Shown here in pieces: positions 12,123-23,738 of a stretch of DNA of 64,000 nt. Position 1 is the first letter of the stretch. Each line of letters opens with the position of its first letter. A program made the translations under genes and the position numbers. Source of the stretch: Nemertoderma westbladi. Its lineage: Eukaryota > Xenacoelomorpha > Nemertodermatida > Nemertodermatidae. The notes under the pieces are model-generated. The model did no database searches. It was not told the DNA's origin and saw only the letters and a program-made list of their open reading frames with translations. The stretch lies in NCBI GenBank assembly GCA_032718475.1, contig JAUCBJ010008009.1, positions 104,472-168,471 on the forward strand, in the 5' to 3' direction.

Positions 12123-13360
12123 TAGTCTGCCCTAGTATCAAAAATGTTTGAAACCCAACCAACCAGACAAAATTTTCTCCTGTAGAAAAGGACCAGGCTG
12201 CCTTCCAGGATAAAACTAGTGCCTAAGGGGCCATTCAGTCTATCTGTCCATTGGCCCCAGATACCCAGACCACAGCGATGGTTGTACTATTCATGATTGT
12301 GTTTGGGGGTTGCTTAAATATTGAGTTTAATAATTGAATAATCCTATCTTCACACTTATGCCAAAACTGCATTATAATGTAATATCTATCAGAATAGACT
12401 TTGCATACAACAGATATGTCAATGTGAAATGATAAAAAATCAATTAACGAGAGTAGTGTCGTCGCACTAGTACTATGATCTAATGCTGCATGACCTAACA
12501 GCATGTACCTAAGGCTAATGTGACCTAATGCACCCTAACTCCTCTGCTGCTGAGATCCGGTATATTTCAATATGATCAATATATTTCTCGTGCTCTTTGA
12601 CACGATAAGTTCCTAAAACGGCTTTGAATTTCAAAAAGGTTCCAGGTGGTGCTATACTTTGCTTAGTGTTTTGGTTTTCCGGCTAACATAAAATATTTCC
12701 CACTAGAACACGGTCCTTCAATGACTTGTTATTTACGGACATCCACAACTTTTTAATATAGTACAAAAACACAGTGATTTTCTGTTCTTCCCAAATAGTA
12801 TTGTATATTGCTTCCTTCTGACAAATAAAATAGTGTACTGTAACACCGTAGAAAAACCTCTGGGATGAGGAAAAAGGTAGAAACCGGGTGAGGGGTGCTT
12901 TGGGTCCGTTAGGATCCAAAGTATAGCCTCAAATATAATCCAAAATGCAAAGAAAAATACACTATTTTTAGCCGTTTTGTTTTGCTAAAAATACACCGGA
13001 AAAATATACAAATAAAGGGCAAATAAATCTATAAAAGCAATGAAAATATATGGATAAACGTCTTAAACAGCAATGAAAAGTCGTAGAAAGTCTTAATAAA
13101 TTGTAAAAAGTCGTAATAAACTTGGTGCAGCTTCATGCTATTGGAACTTGGCGATAGTGCAGAACACCAGGTTACCGTCTGAGTCCAAACAGGGGTGATA
13201 CCGATTGGACGCAAATGGTTAGCTGCAATTTGATCTCAGACCATACAGTTTATCCTGGCGAGCCTGGGATAAACATATAGCCTGCGGACAGTGCACCAGC
13301 ACTACCGTGAGTGACAGAGCCGAGCCGATGGAGACGCTGCCACTTTGCCTACTGGGCTAA
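12123..13360. other. Gene-free stretch
   Basis: No recognisable coding or RNA gene. The last ~200 bp (13190-13360) are more GC-rich, but I could not assign them. Confidence 0.4.
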
Positions 13361-13394
13361 ATAGTCGGTGTCTACTACTACTACTACTACTAGG

Positions 13395-14546
13395 ATCGGC
13401 ATGCTGCATTGCAGCTGCATTTTAAAGAATGCTGTGCCGGCTTGTCAACAAAATTGCACCGCCACAACTCCCTATCACCCATGACATTTGCTAGATCATC
13501 AGCATCTTCAAGGCCAGTGTCCTTTAAGATGCGTCTCAAGAAAGTCATGGGCTGTCCACCATGCTTATTCACTCCATGAGGCTGCCAAAGTACAAGATTA
13601 TGCACTGTCGGTCCTCACGGCAAAAGCAATGTCCTGCAAAGCGGAGGCGATTTTGTTCTAGTGTCAAGCTTGGGGGAACCAATGAGACACCTCCAATGTT
13701 ATATAGTGTCTGGTTGGAGATGTGTGCATTGTACTTGACACAATGAACCCGGCGTAGCATTCTTGTGAATGTGCCATCCAGAGATTTGGTATCCTCAGCA
13801 GTTAGAGCCCAGCATGGACTCCCGTAGAGGAGTACTGGAACTACTGCTGCTCTAAATAATCGGACCTTAAGTTTCCAATTAATTCTCGGTGACTTCCAAA
13901 TCCTGGAAAGCCTATTCAAGGCTGCCCATGCCTTTCCCTTACGTATTCGAAGGTCCTCACCTGACTTCCGGATCCATGATCCCAGGTAACAGAAGTCGTC
14001 CACATGCTCAAGCATACCATCCTTTGAGCTTATGCTCATCCGATCAGAGACTTACTGAGGACTTTCAAAGTTAACTGTCAAAATTTTGGTCTTTCTGGAG
14101 TTAATAAAAAGACCAACACTAGAAGCAGCATGTTCTAATGAGCTGAGGAGCCGTTGGGCTCCCTCTAATGATTCTGAGAGTACTCCTAAGTCATCAGCCA
14201 AGTCTAGATCAGTTAGGTACTTGGCAGGATTTCCTCGACTTCTGGAGCCAGTAGGTGGAGTTATCATCACCCCATCATCATTATGATGATCTAAGGACAT
14301 GCGTAGAACATAGTCAACCACAATAATGATCAAGAATGGTGCAAGTGTATCTCCTTGGAGGACGCCCCATAACACTTCAAATGGTTCTGTGTCACCGTCA
14401 ACAGTAGACACAAATGTTGTCGAACCATCGTATACTGATCGTATTGCTGCAATAATTTCATCAGGAATCCCATATAATGAAAGTATGCTGAACATACGTG
14501 AGCGAGAGACTGAATCAAATGCTTTGAAGAAGTCAACAAAGATAAC
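13395..14546 (-). pseudogene. RTE-like RT, 3' half (broken)
   Basis: Encodes the RT palm and C-terminal part of the RTE-like protein: GVLQGDTLAPF, LADD (FADD in the intact copy), SRKTKILTVN, GSWIRKSGEDL, LLYGSPCWALT, and the tail ending FVDKPAQHS (frame broken). A CAA-to-TAA change creates a stop at 14052, and a frameshift lies near 13610. It is interrupted at 14546 by the IS3EU-like insertion and resumes at 28472. Confidence 0.85.
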
Positions 14547-14585
14547 TACGGAGCCCCTAAGGGGACATTAAAAATAAAAAAAATT

Positions 14586-14866
14586 CTAACACGAACTTCG
14601 TGTTACTAACACGAACTTCGTCTTACTAACACGAAGTTCGTGTTACTAACACGAACTTCGTGTTACTAACACGAACTTCGTCTTACTAACACGAACTTCG
14701 ACTTACTAACAAGAAGTTCATGTTACTAACACGAACTTCGACTTACTAACACGAAGTTCGTGTTACTAACACGAACTTCGTCTTACTAACACGAACTTCG
14801 TCTTACTAACACGAAGTTCGTGTTAGTAACACGAACTTCGTCTTACTAACACGAAGTTCGTGTTAG
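14586..14866. repeat. 20-bp palindromic array, left arm of the IS3EU-like element
   Basis: About 14 units with an exact 20-bp period built on CTAACACGAACTTCGTGTTA, each a near-perfect palindrome, with variants CTTCGTCTTA and CTTCGACTTA. They begin about 40 bp inside the transposon end, so they may be transposase-binding sites. Confidence 0.9.
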
Positions 14867-15062
14867 GTAGGAGGGAAATTCAAATTACAAGGGTGGTATA
14901 TTGCAATCCAATCATGTAGGTAGTGGTAGTACTGTACTGTATAAGGACTGTCTTATAGTTCATTATCTTACAATACTGATAGTATTGGTAATTGTGGTAC
15001 CGGTTTCCTTCTCAGTTTCTTTATTAATTTTATTAGGTTCCAATAGGTCGTAGGTCATTATT

Positions 15063-15289
15063 TTGTCGCAAATAATGGAACGCAACGAAGTCATCAAAAC
15101 GTACTTCGATTTATCATATACTTACAAGGAAATTAGTTTCGTGTTGGAGAAGGATCATAATATCCTTATAGGAGTTCGCCAAATTAAACGCGTTATTAAT
15201 GCTATGGGGCTGTCGCGTCGTGTATATGACGACTTAGACGATGTTTATTCATTTATTCAACATGAATTGAATGGGTCTGGAAGACTTTT
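15063..15289 (+). pseudogene. Inverted duplicate of the transposase 5' end
   Basis: Encodes the same first ~75 residues (MSQIMERNEVIKTYFDL...) as the minus-strand transposase at 16022, as part of the left inverted arm. The copy is almost identical, which suggests recent gene conversion or expansion of the terminal repeat into the gene. No catalytic domain follows. Confidence 0.88.
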
Positions 15290-15291
15290 TG

Positions 15292-16022
15292 CTAGGATTC
15301 AGACTTCAGGATTCCCCACCAACTCTCAATCCGTTGGTTGGCAGTACTCGCCACGTCTAAATAGGCAATCTCAACGTATCGATCCGTTCCATTTCGCCGT
15401 AAGAAGTGTTGGTAGCAACGAATATGTCCATTCTCAGTCCCGCAGTCCGCCCTAACTCGAATTGGACAACCATTCAGCTGTCTGACTGTATCTAAAAAAT
15501 AACTACCTATAAGTTTCGGATTGTTGTTACTATTATAAACGCGCAGCCACAGAATTTTCCTTGAAAACCCATCAATGCATCCACTGATACAGATCCCATA
15601 CGGTTTTAATTTATCGTATCCGTCGATGTGCCAGATGAAGTTTGGACCACAGGCATAATATGATCTTCGATGCAACCGTCGAGATCGGCGCGATTCGACA
15701 CCGATTGGATCCAAATCCTACGTATCACTCGCACGTCTTCCTTGCGAACCCTGAGACCATGGAGCCTACACTTTGCATGCATCATACGATAGCCCAAAAG
15801 TCTTCCAGACCCATTCAATTCATGTTGAATAAATGAATAAACATCGTCTAAGTCGTCATATACACGACGCGACAGCCCCATAGCATTAATAACGCGTTTA
15901 ATTTGGCGAACTCCTATAAGGATATTATGATCCTTCTCCAACACGAAACTAATTTCCTTGTAAGTATATGATAAATCGAAGTACGTTTTGATGACTTCGT
16001 TGCGTTCCATTATTTGCGACAA
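15292..16022 (-). pseudogene. IS3EU-like DDE transposase, frameshifted and truncated
   Basis: Starts at 16022 with an N-terminal helix-turn-helix-like region (MERNEVIKTYFDLSYTYKEI...), shifts frame near 15712 (around the DPIGVE motif), then enters an integrase-type catalytic core: FIWHIDGYDKLKPYG with the first Asp, VRADCGTENG with the second Asp, and ANQRIESWW with the catalytic Glu. All three acidic residues remain. Just after the Glu helix the gene runs into the inner end of the other inverted arm at 15289, so the C-terminus is missing and is replaced by an inverted copy of its own 5' end. The protein would have cut and pasted the element; this copy cannot. Confidence 0.82.
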
Positions 16023-16116
16023 AATAATGACCTACGACCTATTGGAACCTAATAAAATTAATAAAGAAACTGAGAAGGAAACCGGTACCACAATTACCAA
16101 TACTATCAGTATTGTA

Positions 16117-17349
16117 TGTAAAAGCTTCTGTGGGATATAACTGGCCCCTTTTGCTTCGCAATCCAGTTTCCCCCCAGGCGCTGGAATACTCTAAAAAGGT
16201 TCTCTAACTGTATATATATTCCCCTCGCCCGCAAGGTACCGTTACAGGTGTTTTAACGGACATAAAAGTCATTCTGTTATATACGTGTTTTGGCGGACAT
16301 GGTAAGGCAAAAAACCTGTAATGCACCAACTACCTTTCACAGCTTAGCCGTGATGATTCATATTACGACATCTAACAGCTGGTTGCTGACATGGAAACAG
16401 CCATTGGATGCATGGTTCTTTGTTTGGCTTGAGCCAATCAGAGCGATTTTTCCTGTCGACGTGTAGCTTTTCAGCCGATCATAAGGAGAGTGTTCAGTCT
16501 TACTGCTTTTACTTGATACTTTGTTGTTATTGCTGTCTAAGCCAGAAACACCGGCTTTTTGGAAGAACTCTAGTAAACTGCTTAGATTATAGAAAGTATA
16601 ACTGTTACCGGCGGTGTTACCTCACTTAATTTAACTGCACTAATCATATTGTTTGTACTGCTATTTACCGTCAGTTATTAATTGTACCTATTTGTTGATG
16701 GAAATATTGCTCTTTGGATAATACGGATAAATCACCCAAATTCCCAATTTTCTTGATACACTACAGGTTAGAGAGACCGGCTATACATAACAATTGCGAT
16801 TTATATTAATGTGGTGTGTATTGAATCTCAATGTTATTTAGTAGACCCTACGTGAGTCAATTGCTGCTCTCTTTATGTGTGATCAAATATACTGACGGTC
16901 GGCAGAATAGTGTGCATGATTGTGAGTGTGATGTGACTGGTAACAAAGCATTTCCTAAAGAATGCGACTTATACTTTAATCATAAGCCTTATCGTTGCGT
17001 TTAGTATAAGTCCTAGCTCTGTTTAAATAGATAGAGCGCCACGTCCTAAAGGAACTGTTAATATTTCCCGAAAGTTAATAATATCTGTCAGAAATTACAT
17101 ATTAGCGATCAATCGAATAATACAGTAGGCTTACACTGCAACCTTACACTGCAATAATAAAATCTAAGCATCCGAATTCAGCCTCCCGGGTGTAGATCCA
17201 TCGGGTGAATGATCGCGCATGGGCTGGCTTCGGCTAATGTTTTGTTTATTAGCATAAAATATTGTCGTATGCTAAAGGTGTGTTAATTAACTAAAAGACA
17301 TATAAATTTTGGCAGGTTAAACTGCTAAAGGTCTTCAAAAGCGCGAACA
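16117..17349 (+). repeat. 5' LTR of the BEL/Pao-like element
   Basis: 1233 bp, TG...CA ends, with a CCAATCA box at 16434-16440 shared with the other LTRs in the window and likely part of the promoter. It carries a short ORF at 16831-17004 that is also open in the 3' LTR. Confidence 0.93.
16831..17004 (+). CDS. Small LTR-internal ORF (57 codons), 5' LTR copy
   Basis: Begins MLFSRPYVSQ and has Cys residues in DCEC and PKEC motifs. The same ORF is intact in the 3' LTR (27445-27618), and a diverged 55-codon version (MLFDRPYMSQ...PKEC) occurs in the related LTR at 63636-63803, with all length differences in multiples of three. No family is recognised. It may be a real small protein or simply an open stretch in a slowly changing R/U5 region. 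Confidence 0.35.
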   Translation: MLFSRPYVSQLLLSLCVIKYTDGRQNSVHDCECDVTGNKAFPKECDLYFNHKPYRCV

Positions 17350-17717
17350 GTAACAGTTACTTGTATTGCAGTGTAAGCATTAAATACAGTTTAATACTGT
17401 TCTGTCGAACAGTAACAGTTATAATCTTATTGCAGTAGGCAATAAGGTTGCAAAATACCGTAGTGACTGGTAAAACTGAACCGGTGCTTCTGTAGGTCAG
17501 TAGGCCTAACTGTCATCACCGGTACCGGTACTGCTGTACAAGTACATTTAGTATTATTCGATTTTGATTATTGTATACCGGTAGGTCTCGATATTAAATC
17601 GGGGACGCCTGGTTTTTATTGAGATTTTACTTAGGTCTATTTCTGTCAGTTTTATTTACTAGTAGGCTAATATTGAGCAGAAGGCGTGTGACCCTGCTCA
17701 GATTGTTCAGATAATTG

Positions 17718-18228
17718 TAGGCTGGGCTGCTGTCTGACTGTTGTTGAGTTTGGAGAGATTACGGCGTGTGTAGAGTTTGTCTGATAAAGTGCCGTTAGTA
17801 AGTTGGGGCAGCCATATGCTGAAGGTCAATCCCCTCTTAAAGAATAAGTCGTACTACCGTGTTAGAACGCATACTAACTAACAGTTTCAGAGTCTGCATA
17901 TACTGTAGTTTATTTAGGCTTGATCGTAGTCTGCCAGTGTTTTAGCCTGTGTTTGTTTGTGTGGTCTGTTCAGGTACCGTAATAGTTATTACTCAAATAT
18001 TTGTAGGCTGGATTGTTGTCTAGCTATTTTTAGGTCTGAAGGGATTGCTGCGTGTGTAGAGTTGGTCTGATCAAGTGCCGTTAGTAAGTTGGGGCAGCCA
18101 TAAGCGGTAAGGTCAATCCCCTCTTAAAGAGTAAGTCGTACTACCGTGTTAGAACGCATACTAACTAACAGTTTCAGAATCTGCACATACTGTAGTTTGT
18201 TTAGGCTTAGATAGTAGTCTGCCAGCGT
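17718..18228 (+). repeat. 285-bp tandem duplication in the BEL leader
   Basis: Two ~215-bp similar blocks start with GTAGGCTGG at 17718 and 18003. The best conserved parts are AGTGCCGTTAGTAAGTTGGG and the ~75 bp around TACTACCGTGTTAGAACGCA. It lies in the untranslated leader between the 5' LTR and gag, where packaging or translation signals would be expected; that role is inferred from position only. Confidence 0.85.
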
Positions 18229-19604
18229 TTGGTTTGTATTTTGTTTGAGTATTCTGTACGGGTAGCGTAATATTTATTATTCAGAGTTTATGCGATTATT
18301 CGCAACATTCATGTCCCCAAGTTTATTCCTACAGTAATTGTGCTTGTTATACATACCGTTATAGTTAAACTAACCCCGGTACTACATCAGGGCTGCTCGG
18401 CGTAGGTAAAGACTGGAGATTTTGTGCTTCGGTCACTCCAGCAGATGCCGTGGTTCTTTTAACTGTTCAAGTATATTTAACTACTGATTATTTGTTATAC
18501 CGGTACTTGTACCTAATTTAGGGTTTAGTGTACAGTGCTTTCCGAAGTAATTAGTGTAGGCAGTATATTTGTGTTGTAAAGTGGTTGATAGGCACATTCG
18601 TTAGCTCTATTAGCTTCTGGGTAGGAACAATCCGTGATACATAACGTAGTACCTATAGCGATACGGTTATAGGTCGTCAGGCGGTGGTATTTTCCTATCT
18701 GGACAGTACAATATATTTACTACTACTTATTATTTAAATACCGTAGTACCCTGTCCTTTGTAATAACCAGAAATCTAACCCTTTGTTGGACTGGTTTGTA
18801 GACTTCCTGTAAAATTACCCTAAAAATTTCGTACGTAATATTTTGTTGTGTTTAATTAGAGAATTAATCTCACCCGTATCGTAAGTAATTTGTAGTATTA
18901 AGTAACTTAGGTAAATTAGAATTATCAGTTTTAGTGTCAAATAAATAGCACTTCACTGAGAGCGCACAGCTTCTGTGTAGTGACTCCCCCAGAAATAATA
19001 ACATTTATTTCAAATATTGACAAAAACCCATTTAAACGGGTATATAAATATTATAAATCAACTCAAACGATTTATAAATAGTAGGCCTGCCATACAACAA
19101 CTAGGTCTCAATATCAGTTGGACTACTGCTTAAATAACGGTAACAAAGTAAGTTAAAGTAACCAAGTAACCCTAAATATTCAGAAATTCAATTATTCTAA
19201 AATAATTGACATACCGGTATTTACCATAGGCTTATTATATTTATTTCTATAAATTTGAGCTGAAATCATACCGGTATTCTGTAATTAATTTTAGTTCATA
19301 GTTATACTTTATATATATTATAAGTGTAAGCTGTATACCGGTATCCACGATAGGCCTATTATATATTTATATATTTATATATATATTTGTGCTAAATTTA
19401 TACACCGGTACTCTGTGGCAAATCTAGTCTGTAATAATACTTATATATACTATAAGCATACCGGTATTCTGATATAATATATATATATCCCGCTATATTA
19501 AGTAGCAGTATCGGTAATTAATTATTAGGCTAGCAGTGATACTGAATTACTAGACTTGCTTTAACTGTATTTATAGCCGTAGGCATTCAACTGTGTAAAC
19601 AAAC
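18229..19604 (+). other. Rest of the BEL 5' leader
   Basis: Non-coding leader, strikingly rich in the palindrome ACCGGT (often within TACCGGTA) and in TATATA runs. No ORF or tRNA-like primer site is recognised. Confidence 0.5.
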
Positions 19605-22600
19605 ATGTCGGACACAACCCAATCACTGTCGGATAGTCTTTTGGAAAGTGTTAGAATGACTGTTAGACAGTGTCTTAAAAAGATCAGTGACCCAGATCCC
19701 AGTATAGAACATCCTAGATCCAAGTCTAAGTCACCTCCTGCTGTAAGAAAGGCCATCCCTACCGTAGTAGTGTCAGACCCTAGACTAGTAGAACACCGTA
19801 GGTCTATCATCGGCACTCGGGCCCAAGTCAAGCGGGATCAAGAAGCAGCTATCAAACAGCAGCAACCTCCTAGCCCAGAACCTAGTTCTCAGCGGCCCGA
19901 TGGCTCCAGTAGTTCGGATACTGCTGAGCGGAGACCCGAACACGGAGCGAAGATGGCGGATACGGTTTATGATGAGCGACCAACCTATGAAGAATCAGCC
20001 GACGCCACTTCTTCTCAAGTGGAAAGCGAAGTGGAAAGCGAATTAACGGCCGCAGAGAAGCTGCGAACTAGAGACGCCATTGACATCTATCTGTCAGACT
20101 ATCAGCGATTCATAGGAGACGAAGAGTTGAGGAGACGACTGTCTGGACTTCGCCCTAATAGTGAAGGAACCAAGCTTGTGTTGGACGCACTCGATGCCGA
20201 AATGTTAGCTGCAAACCAAGCTGAATGTGATGAAAAACTCCGCCTCACTAGAGTCCGAGAAGAACAAATAAAGAAAAGAAGGATAGAGGAACAAAAAACG
20301 GCGGCTATGGCGGAGGCTATAGCAGATGCAGAAGCAGAAAGAAAGGCAGCGGCGGCAGAAGTAGAAGCAGAAAGAAAAGCAGCAAAGGCGGCGGCTGCGG
20401 CAGATGCAGAAGCAGAAAGAAAGGTGGCAAAGGCAGTGAGAGAAGCAGAAAGGAGAGCATCTGAGCAGACTACCCAACTGGAATTGGAGAATCTGCAAGA
20501 GACACAAGACAGTATAAATAAACAGTTTACTGCTAATCAAATGCAGATGATGAGAAAATCTACTCCCAAGCGCCAGGGGTACACATCATCGGAGGAAGGC
20601 GATACTACCGACCCTGAAGGCGGAGGAGATAGATCTCATCTAAGTAGGCGTAGAAAAACATATTACCGTCGTAAATTGCCTGATTTGCCCCCAGCTGTTA
20701 AAAGACAGCTAACTAGCACAGATTTAGGTAGTGCAGAACCCATGGAACAATTTATCCAGGTTAAAAGACTCCCTACTATAGTCGATGAACCTGAAATAAT
20801 TAGGCCTGTAGTTCCCAAAGTCACTTCTGTGCTAGAGACCCCTACACTTCCAGAGCTTAACTCTAAATTCCCTTTACATAGCACTACACTGCCTGTACCC
20901 GGTGGAACAGTCCAAGAGAATATCCCTGTCCAGATAGCAGAGAGAGAAATCAAAAATTTGTCTCCCGTCGTCCCGCGTCAGCCCGCTACTATGTTGGCGA
21001 CTCCCGCTTCGGCGGTTGAGTGGGTGGAAGAGGGACGGCGGGGGATGAATCTCCTGCTGGGACAGATGCAGGAGACTGTCCACCAACTTAAGGGAACAGT
21101 GAGGGAAGGTAGAGCAGAGTTGCAAGAAGTGCAGCAAAGTATCGCGCTAGAACGCGACAAATTAGTCAATATACAAAAGGGCATACCAATACCTCCTGTA
21201 ACATTGTGTCAACCTGTTAGGTCTGAAGTACTACATGCGCAAGGTGTGGAGCCTACACGCATCTATACTGCTAGTGAAGTTGAAACTCCTATAGCAAACC
21301 CTATTAAGGGTGATTATAAACCTGTTATTAATGATATTCCCTATAGACCTGATAATGATCCGAGAAATTTATATACCGATAATTCGATATTAAATAACAC
21401 GATGGTCCAAGAAAGCTTTACGCGTCAGATGGCTAGAACAGAAGCCCGCCAAGCGGTCAAAGTGGGAGAGATCGTCAAATTCAATGGAGATGAGATGAAA
21501 TGGTTACCTTTCAACGAATATTACAAAGATAGCATACAGAACTCTGTACTATCTAACGGAGAGAAACTTAGATTCCTCATCAAGTGCTTGGAAGGACCTC
21601 CCAAGTTAATGGCGTTAAAGTTTATTGGACATCCAGATGGATTAAGACAAGTTTGGGATACACTAAACATCAGGTATGGTAACAAGGATAACATAGCTAA
21701 GTATTTGTATGCAAAATTAGTAGCCCCCCGACACTTCCTTAGTAGCGGGATTATAGAGTTTTCCGATGAAATTCAAGAGATCTGTAGACAACTGGACTGG
21801 TTAGGTAAGTCGCATGAATATCAGAGTTCCATGGTTATTGGAGCCGTAGTCTCTACTTTACCAAAGGGTGGAGTATGTACACGCTGGGACAAGAAAGTGT
21901 TGTACATGAATGAACAACAACGCCGAAGCCCTACCATGGCTGATCTCATGTCCTTCTTAGATAGTGAAGTAAAATTACAACTCATAAGGCAGTCCAGAGA
22001 GAAAACATCGGAAAATAAGGTAAGTGAGAAACCCGTTTCTAGGAGAAGGATAATACCAGTGTGTTATACTGACGACGGCGAAAGCCAAGCTTCTCAAGAA
22101 GAGGACAGCGGGAAAGACACCGAACGATCTTACTATGACAACAAGACCTACAAAGACGTAAGTAAATCTAAAGCTCGAACCCATGACACGAGAGAACAGG
22201 TTGCTAAGACTCCTCTTCAGTTTCCTAACAGAGTACTCGGAAGAAAGCCCGAAGAAAGAACTAGAGTGCATAACGTCACCCAAAATAAGGTGAGTAACAT
22301 TAAACCCAACTGTGCGCTGTGCGACGGGCCCCACCGTTTGAGTGCGTGTGCGGAATTCCTAAAGAAATCCCTTGTAGACAGACGTGCAGTTGTATGGGAC
22401 AAGCGGTTATGCTATAATTGCCTCAGACGCGGACACCAGCGGCGAACCTGTTACTCCGACATAAAGTGTGCAAAGTGCGGTGCGAAGCATCACATCTTGT
22501 TACAAAGTGAATTCGAACGAAACAGCCCGAGTCAGGTAAGTGAGCCCAAATCACATGTCCAATTCAGTGATGTGAACGACACTGACCAAAGTTCTGAGTG

Positions 22601-23738
22601 GGAAGGATTCTATACGGACGAATTCTCCGACGCCAACGAATCCTGTTACCTAATAAATACCACAGTGTATCGAGCACTTACGGATGAAAAGGACACTGAC
22701 GAGTTTACTCCAACTCCTTTTGACAAACAACCATCTTGGAAAGTTCCAACTTCCAACATAGGAATAAGAGAATTTCCTGTAGTGCAAGTTCGAGTTCATG
22801 GTCCCAACAAGAGTTACATAGTGAACGCCCTACTTGACTCCGGCAGCACAGGAACATTCATCGATCAAGAACTAGCCGAAGATATCTTTGCTGGACAACC
22901 CAAGTTCCGGACTAAATTGAATATGTCAGGAATTATACAGGTTTGGAAATCTACCATAACGGCAGATTACTATGTAGGTGCGTTGTCCACACCCCAGGAT
23001 AAATTAGGAGCACAAAGTATAAGGTCAGTAAAAATGGTGGCTATAAAGAACTTCGCTACTACCCAAGCAGACCTTTATAATTGGGACGAGGATGAGAGCA
23101 TCCAACATCTTAAGATACCTCGATTCCAGACAGATTATCCTGGAGTGCAAATACTCATCGGCCAAAACGCGCATGAGGCGCTAGAGACATTGGAGAAACG
23201 GCCTGCTCAACCACAGCCACTACAAACCTATGCGGTAAGAACTAGAGTAGGTTGGTACTTCACTGGCCCTTCCCGTAGAACTCTCAAAGAGAGATTACCT
23301 CAACAACAGGTATACCAAGTAAAGGGGGAAGTGGAGAGCAGTGATGTGGACGATCCAACTGAGGGAACACCATACTCCTCAGATAATGACGATATTAACT
23401 CCAATGTAGATCAATGGAGACATTGCCTTGGGACGATTAATCCAGCCGACATCGCTTCCAGAGGAGCAACTCCTCAAGAACTGATAGATACTCCAGGCTG
23501 GTTAAGTGGATCCGACTCCTTAAGTAAAGAAGAAGAAGAATGGCCTCCTCATCTTACCACGGCAGAAATTAGACAGGCCAAGGGAGCGGAGAAAGTAACA
23601 CAACAACTCAATCGCCCAGCTAGTCGTTTATGTTTACTGGAAAGAGACCAAAAACTGTCCGGAAACTATGGAAGGCAAGATACTCTTCCTACGACCACTT
23701 CCCTAATCCGACAAATATCTAGGGACTCCATAACGTAA
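19605..23738 (+). CDS. BEL/Pao-like Gag-protease with in-frame loss of RT/RNase H
   Basis: 1377 codons, uninterrupted. The N-terminal ~200 residues are charged and low complexity, followed by an Ala/Glu/Lys-rich coiled coil (residues ~219-312), then a DUF1759-type Pao Gag domain (~618-790, with VKVGEIVKFNGDEMKWLPF and SDEIQEICRQLDWLG). CCHC zinc knuckles lie at ~902-960 (CALCDGPHRLSAC, CYNCLRRGHQRRTC, CAKCGAKHH). A DUF1758-type retropepsin follows, with active site LLDSGSTGTFID near 1076. In normal BEL polyproteins RT and RNase H come next. Here the frame passes within ~40 residues from the protease tail into DQWRHCLGTINPADIASRG, the linker that normally sits after RNase H, and ends at SRDSIT without an integrase core. 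RT and RNase H are therefore deleted in frame. The intact frame suggests Gag may still be made and assemble particles. Confidence 0.88.
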   Translation: MSDTTQSLSDSLLESVRMTVRQCLKKISDPDPSIEHPRSKSKSPPAVRKAIPTVVVSDPRLVEHRRSIIGTRAQVKRDQEAAIKQQQPPSPEPSSQRPDGSSSSDTAERRPEHGAKMADTVYDERPTYEESADATSSQVESEVESELTAAEKLRTRDAIDIYLSDYQRFIGDEELRRRLSGLRPNSEGTKLVLDALDAEMLAANQAECDEKLRLTRVREEQIKKRRIEEQKTAAMAEAIADAEAERKAAAAEVEAERKAAKAAAAADAEAERKVAKAVREAERRASEQTTQLELENLQETQDSINKQFTANQMQMMRKSTPKRQGYTSSEEGDTTDPEGGGDRSHLSRRRKTYYRRKLPDLPPAVKRQLTSTDLGSAEPMEQFIQVKRLPTIVDEPEIIRPVVPKVTSVLETPTLPELNSKFPLHSTTLPVPGGTVQENIPVQIAEREIKNLSPVVPRQPATMLATPASAVEWVEEGRRGMNLLLGQMQETVHQLKGTVREGRAELQEVQQSIALERDKLVNIQKGIPIPPVTLCQPVRSEVLHAQGVEPTRIYTASEVETPIANPIKGDYKPVINDIPYRPDNDPRNLYTDNSILNNTMVQESFTRQMARTEARQAVKVGEIVKFNGDEMKWLPFNEYYKDSIQNSVLSNGEKLRFLIKCLEGPPKLMALKFIGHPDGLRQVWDTLNIRYGNKDNIAKYLYAKLVAPRHFLSSGIIEFSDEIQEICRQLDWLGKSHEYQSSMVIGAVVSTLPKGGVCTRWDKKVLYMNEQQRRSPTMADLMSFLDSEVKLQLIRQSREKTSENKVSEKPVSRRRIIPVCYTDDGESQASQEEDSGKDTERSYYDNKTYKDVSKSKARTHDTREQVAKTPLQFPNRVLGRKPEERTRVHNVTQNKVSNIKPNCALCDGPHRLSACAEFLKKSLVDRRAVVWDKRLCYNCLRRGHQRRTCYSDIKCAKCGAKHHILLQSEFERNSPSQVSEPKSHVQFSDVNDTDQSSEWEGFYTDEFSDANESCYLINTTVYRALTDEKDTDEFTPTPFDKQPSWKVPTSNIGIREFPVVQVRVHGPNKSYIVNALLDSGSTGTFIDQELAEDIFAGQPKFRTKLNMSGIIQVWKSTITADYYVGALSTPQDKLGAQSIRSVKMVAIKNFATTQADLYNWDEDESIQHLKIPRFQTDYPGVQILIGQNAHEALETLEKRPAQPQPLQTYAVRTRVGWYFTGPSRRTLKERLPQQQVYQVKGEVESSDVDDPTEGTPYSSDNDDINSNVDQWRHCLGTINPADIASRGATPQELIDTPGWLSGSDSLSKEEEEWPPHLTTAEIRQAKGAEKVTQQLNRPASRLCLLERDQKLSGNYGRQDTLPTTTSLIRQISRDSIT

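Noticed and set aside
9613-12162. Long ORFs on both strands (849, 781, 475 and 339 codons)
   Set aside because: They are all readings of the 42-bp minisatellite. No protein family, signal or splice context supports a gene. The minus-strand bias is kept only as a finding.
14586-14866. CRISPR-like repeat spacing
   Set aside because: Units are contiguous 20-bp palindromes without unique spacers, inside a eukaryotic transposon end.
16408-16629. 73-codon ORF in the 5' LTR promoter region
   Set aside because: It is not open in the diverged LTR and is broken by the differences in the 3' LTR, unlike the small ORF further downstream.
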